Made by a program: the position numbers and the translations under genes. DNA of 5,883 nt from Kiloniellaceae bacterium (GTDB lineage: Bacteria; Pseudomonadota; Alphaproteobacteria; Kiloniellales; Kiloniellaceae): NCBI GenBank assembly GCA_021776195.1, contig JAJFGK010000070.1, positions 1 to 5,883 of the forward strand, given 5' to 3'. This document shows positions 1-5,832 of the stretch, piece by piece. The notes beneath the pieces were generated by a model. That model was not told the DNA's origin, did no database searches, and saw only the letters and a program-made list of their open reading frames with translations. Within the stretch, counting starts at the first letter, position 1. Every line of letters begins with the position of its first letter.

Positions 1-1202
1 GCCTCGCCCATGGCGGCGAAGTAGCGGTTCAGCACGAAGACCACGTCATAGGGCAGCTTGTCCTCGGACAGCGTCGTGAAGCCGCGCAGGTCGGCAAAGA
101 GGATGACCATCTCGCGCTCCTGGCCCTGCTCCACGCCGCCCAAGGCGGCACCCGCCAGGGCCGCACCGGCTTCGGCGGGCAGCAGGGGGACCACCTCGAG
201 GTCGCCGACCAGCGCCGTTTGACAGGCCAGACGGACCTGGGGCGGTGCCGCCACCCGGGCCAGAACCCGCTGCTCGTCGTCCTTGGGGGCCTCCAAGGCC
301 TCGCGTCCGCGGCCGACCCGCACCCGACAGGTCGAGCAGCGCCCGCGGCCGCCGCAGACCGAGGCATGAGCGATGCCGCCCTTGTGGCTGGCGGCCAGGA
401 TCGTCGTGCCCCGGGTCACGGTGACCCGCCGCCCGTCGGGGTAGCCCACCTGAACCAGACCCAGACGGCGGCGCAACAGGTCGCGCAATGGCCGCGCCGC
501 GAAGGCCAGGGCCAGGAGAAATGCCAGGCCGGTGAGGCCCCAGCTCTCGAGCTGATAAAGCCAGGCGAGCTGATCGCCGCTGGGGTAGTGGACCTCCGCG
601 GCCAGGGCCTCGAGCCAACCCGGTTCGGCGACCCGGCGCAGCACCGTGAGGCCGCCCACGCCATAGCCGGCCAGGGCCAGCGTCGGCAGCAGCAGGGCGC
701 CGGCAAAGAGGATCTGGCGCCAACGGGCGAACCAGGGCTTCAGGCGCAGCCAGTAGTAAAGTCCCAAGACGACGTGAATCCAGACCGCGAGCAGCAGGAC
801 GACCATTTTCACGCCGAGTTCCGGCCTGAGGTCGAAGAAAAGCCGCAGGTTTGCGGCGTAATTGTCGTTCATGCCGTAAAGCTCGTGGGCGAGCCGGGTG
901 CCGAGGACATGGATCAACAGCATCGCCGGGACCGCGAAACCGAGCAGCAGGCGCAGGCCTTCGCCCCAGCCGACCTTGAGGCTGGGCAGCGTGGCAAGCG
1001 CCCAGAGAGCGAGCAGGATATGGGTCAGGAAGGCGCCATAGAGCAGAACGGTGCCCGGCCAACTGCGCCAGACACCAAGAAAGACGCCGCGGCCGGCCTC
1101 CAGCGCCTCCAGCGAGACCAGCCCGAGCGAATGGTTCAGCAGGTGGCCGCTCACGAAGGCGAAGAGAACGAGGCCGGAGATCAGCCTCAAGCGGCGGAGC
1201 AT
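1..1202 (-). CDS. CyaC-like membrane adenylate/guanylate cyclase with 2Fe-2S ferredoxin domain (partial, C-terminus outside window)
   Basis: Class III nucleotide cyclase, predicted to make cAMP or cGMP at the inner membrane under redox control. I translated this frame by hand from ATG 1202-1200; an in-frame TAA lies seven codons upstream, which fixes the N-terminal limit. About 400 residues are visible. Residues ~9-240 form about six hydrophobic helices with histidines H20/H24, H61, H98 and H143 in the first four, as in dihaem succinate:quinone oxidoreductase anchors and Sinorhizobium CyaC. Residues ~250-340 are a plant-type ferredoxin domain: C283, C289, C292 (CGGRGRCSTC) and C327. The cyclase domain begins at ~365 with VILFADLRGFTTLSE, where D371 is the expected first metal-binding aspartate. 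The remaining cyclase motifs lie beyond base 1, so activity cannot be judged. The ribosome binding site is weak. Substrate (ATP or GTP) is undetermined. Haem binding is inferred from family resemblance only. Confidence 0.93.
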   Translation of the reverse strand, partial: MLRRLRLISGLVLFAFVSGHLLNHSLGLVSLEALEAGRGVFLGVWRSWPGTVLLYGAFLTHILLALWALATLPSLKVGWGEGLRLLLGFAVPAMLLIHVLGTRLAHELYGMNDNYAANLRLFFDLRPELGVKMVVLLLAVWIHVVLGLYYWLRLKPWFARWRQILFAGALLLPTLALAGYGVGGLTVLRRVAEPGWLEALAAEVHYPSGDQLAWLYQLESWGLTGLAFLLALAFAARPLRDLLRRRLGLVQVGYPDGRRVTVTRGTTILAASHKGGIAHASVCGGRGRCSTCRVRVGRGREALEAPKDDEQRVLARVAAPPQVRLACQTALVGDLEVVPLLPAEAGAALAGAALGGVEQGQEREMVILFADLRGFTTLSEDKLPYDVVFVLNRYFAAMGE

Positions 1203-1371
1203 GCGGGGTACCGACTTTCTTTAAGGGGATTGGGACCTTACATAGGAAGACACAAAGGAGGGCATTACCCCGACCGCCTGACGCTGCAGGACGAAAGAAT
1301 GTCGCGGCAATCGCAGGCAGGAGACCCAATGCCGCCTAGTTTGGCAAGCGCCAAGACACCGGAGGCCGCGA

Positions 1372-1629
1372 GTGGACGACAAGGCAAGACAAGAGGCCCG
1401 CGAGGCACGCCAGCAGCGCCGGCGGCGGGCGCCAAGGCGCTTCGTCGTCGATCACAGCGTGCCCTCGCCCTGCCTTTCGATCTGTCAGATCGACAACAGC
1501 GACGATCTTTGCATCGGCTGTAAACGGACAGTCGACGAGATCCGCGAATGGCCGATCCTGAGCGCCGACGACAAGCGCGCGGTCCTGGCCCGCATTGCCG
1601 AACGCAAGGCGGCGGCCGGATCGCAGTAA
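1372..1629 (+). CDS. DUF1289 family small four-cysteine protein (putative Fe-S protein)
   Basis: Complete 85-residue protein. It has a basic, probably disordered N-terminus (~1-25, rich in Arg), then the DUF1289 core: SPCLSIC (C34, C38), LCIGC (C47, C50), RTVDEIREW (W60) and a final helix with the LSADDKRAVLARI pattern. The four cysteines form a C-x3-C-x8-C-x2-C arrangement able to bind a metal or Fe-S cluster; members such as YdhL are often annotated 'probable Fe-S protein', but the function is not established. The GTG start at 1372 is chosen because GGAGG (1361-1365) stands 6 bases before it and no ATG, GTG or TTG occurs in frame in the 50 bases upstream. It is divergent from the cyclase gene, with 169 bp between the starts. 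It is probably cytosolic, with no signal peptide or membrane segment. Confidence 0.9.
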   Translation: MDDKARQEAREARQQRRRRAPRRFVVDHSVPSPCLSICQIDNSDDLCIGCKRTVDEIREWPILSADDKRAVLARIAERKAAAGSQ

Positions 1630-1691
1630 ACGACCCGGCTGGCCGCCCGCGTCGGGCGCGGCGTCGAAAACAGTCATCGTCGCGGACCGCC

Positions 1692-1748
1692 AGCCTTGAC
1701 GGAATTCCTCTGGGATAAGGTGGCAAGGCTTGGAAAAACCGGGGTTTT
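1692..1748. repeat. Two consecutive inverted repeats, possible transcription end of the DUF1289 gene
   Basis: AGCCTTG (1692-1698) is matched exactly by CAAGGCT (1724-1730), with the palindrome GGAATTCC in the loop. It is followed at once by AAAACC-GG-GGTTTT (1735-1748). The second repeat has a run of T in its 3' arm and lies ~105 bp after the DUF1289 stop, so it could act as a factor-independent terminator. The stem is A/T-rich with a two-base loop, so as drawn it is a poor terminator. A protein-binding palindrome is an alternative. Confidence 0.3.
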
Positions 1749-1833
1749 CTTCCGATCGAAAGGATAAAAAACGTATTTGTTTCAATACCTTCGGGGTAAT
1801 CAGTTGCTAATATATTCGGTCTATTCTGAGACC

Positions 1834-2007
1834 ATGATGACAAAAGCAATCACCATAGCGACCATCGCCTACGGGTTTGGGGCCATCGGTGTCGGTGCGG
1901 CCCGTGCCGCCTCGAACTACGATGCGATGGGCATCACGGGTTTGATGCAGGATGCCTTCGCTCACGGCGCCCTCTGGCCGTCCATGCTGGTCAGGCTCGT
2001 TGTCTGA
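1834..2007 (+). CDS. Possible small exported peptide, unrecognised
   Basis: A 57-codon frame starting ATGATG. The translation begins MMTKAITIATIAYGFG, a short basic start and a hydrophobic stretch, then AARA before ASNYDAMG, which resembles a signal peptidase I site (A-x-A) near residue 25. That would leave a mature peptide of ~32 residues with no motif I know. Against it: there is only a poor GAG-type ribosome binding site three bases before the start, I see no convincing promoter, and there is no partner gene. It could be chance or the remnant of a decayed gene. The first codon could be 1834 or 1837. Confidence 0.25.
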   Translation: MMTKAITIATIAYGFGAIGVGAARAASNYDAMGITGLMQDAFAHGALWPSMLVRLVV

Positions 2008-2118
2008 TCCTTGCCGCGGCCAGTAGCGCCCGAGCACCGCCTGCCTTCTGAATCCGTGCTGCCGGAGTCAATCGATTCGGCGTGGCCGAGAAGATGAAGC
2101 TTCGAACCGGACGCGCAA

Positions 2119-2132
2119 AACCCGAAAGGGTT
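2119..2132 (-). terminator. Weak candidate terminator for the minus-strand glycan operon
   Basis: On the minus strand, AACCC-TTTC-GGGTT forms a 5-bp stem and tetraloop; the T run after the last G is four bases long (TTTT), two of them inside the stem. It lies ~103 bp past the stop of the membrane protein gene (2235). The stem is short and the T tract weak, so this is only the best candidate in the gap. Confidence 0.25.
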
Positions 2133-2234
2133 GGCGCATACGCCTCGATCGCATCAGAACTCGGGCTCCTGTGCCGTCGCCTTGACGGGTGCCGAACAAT
2201 GGTCTCGAAGTGCGGCCTTGTCATATGGGAGGCG

Positions 2235-4280
2235 CTAGTCTTGAGCCGGGCTTCTGGAGCTCCTGTTGGCCGCCGAAGCCTTGCGGCGCAAATAGATGAG
2301 CCGTCCATTCGGGCCGATAGCGGAAATCTCGTAGCTCCGTTGAACCGACTCCGGGCTGATGTCAACTCTCGTCGGGAGCTTCTTGCGTTCGTACTCTTGA
2401 ACGAGTGTCGTGCTCAAAAACAGTTTGTCAGGGCCCCCCTCGACCAGTGACCGGATTTGGTCATCCTGATCAACGCGGCGAATCATCTCCACAATACCTG
2501 GTCCTTCCAAAGCGGCCCGCAATTCCGATTCCCCGTAGAGCACGCTCTGGGCCAGAGCGACTATGGCGACGGCTTCTCCCGGAGAGGAATGAGACCGAAG
2601 GAACGCTATGTCATCGCGAACAAGCTGATTGGAGTCCGATGATGTCGGCCTGACGGTGTTTGCAAGATGCACGACCGCAGGGGCCGCCGTGACAAGAAAG
2701 GCGCCAGGAAGGGCACAGCTAACAACCGCAATGGCGGCAACCAAAAAGGCGCCAAAGCGCCGTGTTGCGACGCTTGCCGCTCTATCCAAGAGGAAAAAGA
2801 AGAGTACGGCGCTGGGCCAGGCCACAAGCCGAAGAACGAGAACGTGAGAACGCCCCGAGTAGTAGATGAAGACCCCTATACTGAGTATCGCCAGAAAGGC
2901 CGCGAGTTCTAGTTTTGGATCGCGTTCGCGCTGCCCGGATGCGACCCAGAGGGCGCCGAGAAGCAACGTGCAAAACAAGATGGACGTGTGGATTGTCCAG
3001 TAGTCCGGGAAGGGCGGGATCGGTATCATCCCGAAGCCGGTGAGGTAAAACACATTCTGATACAGCAGGTAACTCGAAAGGTCGGGCGTGAGCCCCGATT
3101 TCACGAATAGATAAGCAATGAGAATTGCAAGAAAGACCCCGGTACCGGCGACAAATGCAGCCAGCCTTAGTCCGGACCTCATAATCTCGGAGCCCTTCTC
3201 CCAGGGACGCGAAGTGAAGTTTCCGATCGCAACAAAAAGCGCCAGGGCCCCCGCGACGGCGATGCCGCTTTCCAGGTTCCAAGCCAGTGCAACGCCGCTG
3301 AACGCACCACCGACCGCACTGCGCCCCATACTTGGCGCTTGCTGAAACCAGAGCGCGACCAGAAGGCTGAACGCCGGGAACATGAAGCGGAGCGGGAAGT
3401 ATTGGAGAATTGGATCCGGATTATCGTAGATCAAGTTAAGTGTCGTCGCGACCAATAGGGCCAAGAAGCAGCCGGTTACGGCGACAGGCCGCTCCAAGAT
3501 CGATTTCGCGAAAAGCAGCACTGCCCAGACAGCGGCGACCTGAAAAACCGCGAAAATGAGTGTGATGGCGAATACCGAACTCCCGGTCAACTGAAGGAGC
3601 GGCCCGAGAAACTCACCGTAGCAGCCATATTGGGGAATCACCTCGGCAAGGCAGGTTTGGCCCGAGGCAATACGGACGGCCGCGCTGGCAACCGCTTCAT
3701 GGTGGACCGTAACAGGGCCACCACTGTAGGTGACGCTGCTCAAGGTCATTATCCTCTGGGAGGCGATCATCGCTAGGGTAGCCACCGCCGCAAGCGCGCA
3801 TGCGGCTCTATTGACGCGGGCATGCATCCGATCCGGGGTTATGGCGAGCAGCCAGGCCATCAGGATGCAGAGTCCTGTCGCGAGCCATTGCCAGCCGTCG
3901 AACAGCACTGGAATTTCGCGAAACGCGCCTTTGACGACGCAGATCGCTAGCACAATTCCGATAAGCGAACAGAAAATCGGCGTCGGCTCGGTGAGGTTTC
4001 CGCCCAGCCGTGGGGCCACCAAAATGACGCCCATGAAAACCACTGGGGCCGCAAATGTAAGTGCAACGAAAAGGAACCTGTCGAGCGGTTCCGGATGCAC
4101 GTCGACCCAGGTGGGCAAGAGGCTTGGGCTAAATCCGCTGCCAACGACGTCAGGATTGGCCGGCCCGAGAAGCGCGAGCGCGTAGCCGATTGTAATGTAG
4201 ATCGCGGCCGCGCCAACGAGGGCGACGAAGGAACTCGGAATTCCAGGGACTGCCAATCGGAGCGGATTTGACTGTGCCAT
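2235..4280 (-). CDS. Polytopic membrane protein with C-terminal soluble domain, GT-C glycosyltransferase-like
   Basis: A 681-residue inner-membrane protein. Hydrophobic segments occur near residues 17-39, 70-90, 103-118, 131-147, 158-176, 235-257, 266-285, 297-312, 321-350, 372-392, 430-447, 458-475, 479-498 and 509-537, about 13 or 14 helices. A hydrophilic tail (~540-665) follows, as in ArnT/GT39-like lipid-sugar transferases. The long loop at ~180-230 carries HHEAV (H193, H194, E195) and PQYGCYGEFLGP (216-227); similar HH(D/E) and QYG loops occur in uncharacterised polytopic proteins of polysaccharide loci. I recognise the architecture, not a named family. A transferase using a polyprenyl-linked sugar is the likeliest role; a glycan polymerase is an alternative. 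ATG 4280 is preferred (AGGGG 8 bases upstream); TTG 4283 directly before it is possible. It lies 123 bp downstream of the methyltransferase on the same strand, so they are probably co-transcribed. Confidence 0.85.
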   Translation of the reverse strand: MAQSNPLRLAVPGIPSSFVALVGAAAIYITIGYALALLGPANPDVVGSGFSPSLLPTWVDVHPEPLDRFLFVALTFAAPVVFMGVILVAPRLGGNLTEPTPIFCSLIGIVLAICVVKGAFREIPVLFDGWQWLATGLCILMAWLLAITPDRMHARVNRAACALAAVATLAMIASQRIMTLSSVTYSGGPVTVHHEAVASAAVRIASGQTCLAEVIPQYGCYGEFLGPLLQLTGSSVFAITLIFAVFQVAAVWAVLLFAKSILERPVAVTGCFLALLVATTLNLIYDNPDPILQYFPLRFMFPAFSLLVALWFQQAPSMGRSAVGGAFSGVALAWNLESGIAVAGALALFVAIGNFTSRPWEKGSEIMRSGLRLAAFVAGTGVFLAILIAYLFVKSGLTPDLSSYLLYQNVFYLTGFGMIPIPPFPDYWTIHTSILFCTLLLGALWVASGQRERDPKLELAAFLAILSIGVFIYYSGRSHVLVLRLVAWPSAVLFFFLLDRAASVATRRFGAFLVAAIAVVSCALPGAFLVTAAPAVVHLANTVRPTSSDSNQLVRDDIAFLRSHSSPGEAVAIVALAQSVLYGESELRAALEGPGIVEMIRRVDQDDQIRSLVEGGPDKLFLSTTLVQEYERKKLPTRVDISPESVQRSYEISAIGPNGRLIYLRRKASAANRSSRSPAQD

Positions 4281-4310
4281 CAAGATTGCCCCTGGACTTT
4301 GGATTCCGGT

Positions 4311-4366
4311 GTTGGGCCGGTTCGCCCCAACTGCCCCGATAAGCTACGGGCGCATCGAGATCGGGG
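4311..4366 (-). repeat. Two tandem inverted repeats in the gap between methyltransferase and membrane protein genes
   Basis: GTTGGG (4311-4316) pairs with CCCAAC (4326-4331) across a 9-base loop. Immediately beside it, CCCCGAT (4334-4340) pairs with ATCGGGG (4360-4366) across 19 bases. Both arms match exactly. Neither is followed by a T tract in the direction of transcription, so they look more like mRNA-stabilising or attenuating structures than a normal terminator. Chance is possible in G+C-rich DNA. Confidence 0.35.
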
Positions 4367-4403
4367 ACCGGTTGCTCCAGCCGCGTGATTTCATGGCCCA
4401 CAT

Positions 4404-5624
4404 CTAGAAGTCGTCCTGTGCAACGATATCGATGATACGGCCTGTGTGGCCGCGCGAGCGCATGTAGGACCTGATTTCCGTGGAGATGTGCCAGGCAAGG
4501 TTCAACAGAGGGCCGTCACCGGCAACGAATTCATCATCTGAGCGAATGGGAATGCGTGTCCCGGGAACATAGTGTCCCACCTTCGACGACGACGGCTTCT
4601 CGTAAACCGCCGAAACATGATTTTCGTCGATCCCCAACAGCTTGATCAAGATCGCCGCCCGGCCTGGGAATGCCTTGGCGGGCAGCCTGCCGAATCGATC
4701 GACCTCGCCCTGAATCTCGGTGCGTTTCTTGCCACGCCATTCCTCGATGCTTGCTGACAGACGCCTGAAGCCATCACCGAAGGACGCCTCCTGCTTGGTC
4801 ACCTTATCGAGCCGGGCGTGCCCGGATTTCCCCGTGGCCTCACCGATAAAGACCCGAATGTTTCCACCGTAACGCTGCGGGAATTCAGCCTTGACAATTG
4901 GCCTGCCCAAAGCGTCGGCGATAGAACGAAAGGAGGAATAGCTGTAGGTGCGCGGATGCTCGTGGTAGAACGTGTCGAACTGGTTCTTCTCGAGAACTGC
5001 CCCGAGATAGTGGTTCTCCACGACAATCATGGTATCGGGCGCGGCGAGAATTTTTAGGGAGCGGATGACAGCCTCTAAATTCTCGATGTGGGCGAAAACG
5101 TTGGTAAAAGTAACGAGGTCAGGTTGGCCGTGCACGGCGACAAACCGCCTTGCGACGTCTTCGCTGAGGAACTCGTTAAGGACCGAGTGGCCCTGGACCG
5201 TTGCCTCTTTCGCCGCCCCGGTAGGTTCGATCCCAAAGGTCCTGGCACCGCGCTCGGCGAAGATCGAGAGCAGGCTGCCATCGTTGCACCCGATGTCGAG
5301 TACCTTGTTGCCTTTGACATCCCCGAGCCAATCTTCGCAGGCTTCGACGAGCTGGCGCATACCGTTCAGGACATCCGCAGTGTGGCGGGCCCTGTAATGG
5401 TAGCTCGGCGGAAACAGTTCTTGCTTTGGAATCTGAAATCGTTGATGTGCGGTGATACAGCCATCGCAAAAAAGGATCTCGATGGGATAAGTCCTGCAGA
5501 TGCGCTCGTCACCGACGGCCACGAGATCGTCGCACATCGGATGTCTTCCCAAATCAAGCACCGGACGCAGAGGTTCGTGACCGCAGACCTCGCACTTGTC
5601 GATTTCATGCAATGATGTTGTCAC
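4404..5624 (-). CDS. Sugar C-methyltransferase-like protein, class I SAM-dependent, TylC3/NovU/TcaB9 type
   Basis: A 406-residue cytosolic enzyme, full length for the family (~410). Layout: an N-terminal zinc-binding domain with C11/C14 (KCEVCG) and C53/C56 (FCDGC); a class I methyltransferase fold with the SAM loop VLDIGCNDGSLL (108-119); and a C-terminal Methyltransf_14-type domain ending in YEKPSSSKVGHYVPGTRIPI (341-360). H179 (NVFAHIEN) and Y220/E222/H223 (FYHEH) fit the active-site residues I recall for TcaB9 (His181, Tyr222, Glu224, His225), so catalysis looks intact. Relatives add a methyl carbon to NDP-4-keto-deoxysugars, making branched sugars. Position 1 is set at GTG 5624: AGGAAAGGA lies 6 bases upstream, and the Cys motif then falls at the family's usual place. 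The frame stays open to 5780, but that extension runs into insertion-sequence DNA and has no family resemblance. No NDP-sugar dehydratase or transferase partner is in view upstream. The sugar substrate is unknown. Confidence 0.9.
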   Translation of the reverse strand: MTTSLHEIDKCEVCGHEPLRPVLDLGRHPMCDDLVAVGDERICRTYPIEILFCDGCITAHQRFQIPKQELFPPSYHYRARHTADVLNGMRQLVEACEDWLGDVKGNKVLDIGCNDGSLLSIFAERGARTFGIEPTGAAKEATVQGHSVLNEFLSEDVARRFVAVHGQPDLVTFTNVFAHIENLEAVIRSLKILAAPDTMIVVENHYLGAVLEKNQFDTFYHEHPRTYSYSSFRSIADALGRPIVKAEFPQRYGGNIRVFIGEATGKSGHARLDKVTKQEASFGDGFRRLSASIEEWRGKKRTEIQGEVDRFGRLPAKAFPGRAAILIKLLGIDENHVSAVYEKPSSSKVGHYVPGTRIPIRSDDEFVAGDGPLLNLAWHISTEIRSYMRSRGHTGRIIDIVAQDDF

Positions 5625-5659
5625 GCTAATCCTTTCCTGAACTGGGGCTGCCTTAGAGA

Positions 5660-5830
5660 AGTATGGGAATGATATCAAGGTAAGAATTGCCACGTATAAG
5701 AGCGGCGGCGCTGGATCTTGGTCGCCTCTGACGCGCGGCGCCCTAATACATCCCATACATGAGGTTGCTGCTCTCCGCACCGATTGGAAAGATCGGCGTG
5801 GTGGTATTCTCAGAAGGAAGGAGAGCAGCG
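5660..5830 (+). ncRNA. Candidate IS110 left end and bridge-RNA region
   Basis: IS110 elements carry a structured bridge RNA in the non-coding stretch before the recombinase, which pairs with donor and target DNA. Here the leader before the recombinase ATG holds GTATGGGA (5661-5668) with its exact reverse complement TCCCATAC (5751-5758), a GGCGC/GCGCC stem (5707-5711, 5738-5742), CCGAT/ATCGG (5780-5784, 5792-5796) and a 10-bp stem just before the gene. TATAAG (5695-5700) could be a -10 box with no good -35 beside it, as expected if the promoter is completed only in the excised circle. Exact ends are unknown; the left boundary given is a guess based on the first repeat. Confidence 0.35.
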
Positions 5831-5832
5831 AT
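5764..5832 (+). promoter_or_regulatory. Hairpin sequestering the recombinase ribosome binding site and start codon
   Basis: GCTGCTCTCC (5767-5776) is exactly complementary to GGAGAGCAGC (5820-5829). Three more outward pairs (one A-T, two G-T) extend the stem to 5764/5832, covering two bases of the ATG at 5831. The 3' arm contains the Shine-Dalgarno GGAG (5820-5823). A smaller stem CCGAT/ATCGG (5780-5796) is nested inside. Known transposases use such hairpins to block translation when the element is read through from outside promoters. It may equally be part of the bridge RNA. Confidence 0.6.

Larger units (their letters stand above)
1630..2234. other. Gene-poor junction between the high-GC core genes and the lower-GC glycan genes
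   Basis: About 600 bp between the convergent stops of the DUF1289 gene (plus) and the membrane protein gene (minus). I find no recognisable coding domain, tRNA or insertion sequence here. It holds a G+C-rich 6-bp hairpin just after the DUF1289 stop (1644-1649 with 1653-1658, no T tract), inverted repeats at 1692-1748, an AT-rich patch around 1735-1850, one weak 57-codon frame (1834-2007) and a small hairpin at 2119-2132. The composition change across this stretch suggests the edge of an acquired or variable locus, but this is inference. Confidence 0.5.

Noticed and set aside
46..1329. Long minus-strand frame of 427 codons across the cyclase region
   Set aside because: It is a different frame of the same strand, starts with TTG, is dominated by Arg/Pro/Gly/Ala and has no family resemblance. 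The neighbouring frame gives a clear membrane-ferredoxin-cyclase protein that is open to the window edge.
219..1523. Long plus-strand frame of 434 codons
   Set aside because: It is antisense to the cyclase and overlaps the DUF1289 gene. It is rich in Gln/Ala/Gly/Pro with no domain, as expected of a frame opposite a GC-rich gene.
1336..1785. Minus-strand 149-codon frame over the DUF1289 gene
   Set aside because: It is opposite a well-supported gene with a ribosome binding site and conserved cysteines. The product has no recognisable domain.
1750..1835. Sigma-70 promoter in the AT-rich patch (TTGTTT, TTGCTA, TATATT boxes)
   Set aside because: No pair of boxes has both good matches and 16-18 bp spacing, so AT richness alone explains them.
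2082..2450. Plus-strand 122-codon frame at the 3' end of the membrane protein gene
   Set aside because: About half lies antisense to the membrane protein coding region, and there is no ribosome binding site or recognisable motif.
4150..4401. Minus-strand 83-codon frame (starts MGHEITRLEQPV) spanning the intercistronic gap
   Set aside because: It runs out of frame into the start of the membrane protein, turns Arg-rich and low-complexity, and has no clear ribosome binding site. Its first ~20 residues look protein-like but match nothing I can name.
5625..5780. N-terminal extension of the methyltransferase to GTG 5780
   Set aside because: The added 52 residues have no family resemblance and fall in the insertion-sequence leader and hairpin. 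GTG 5624 has a good Shine-Dalgarno and places the zinc-binding cysteines at their usual position.
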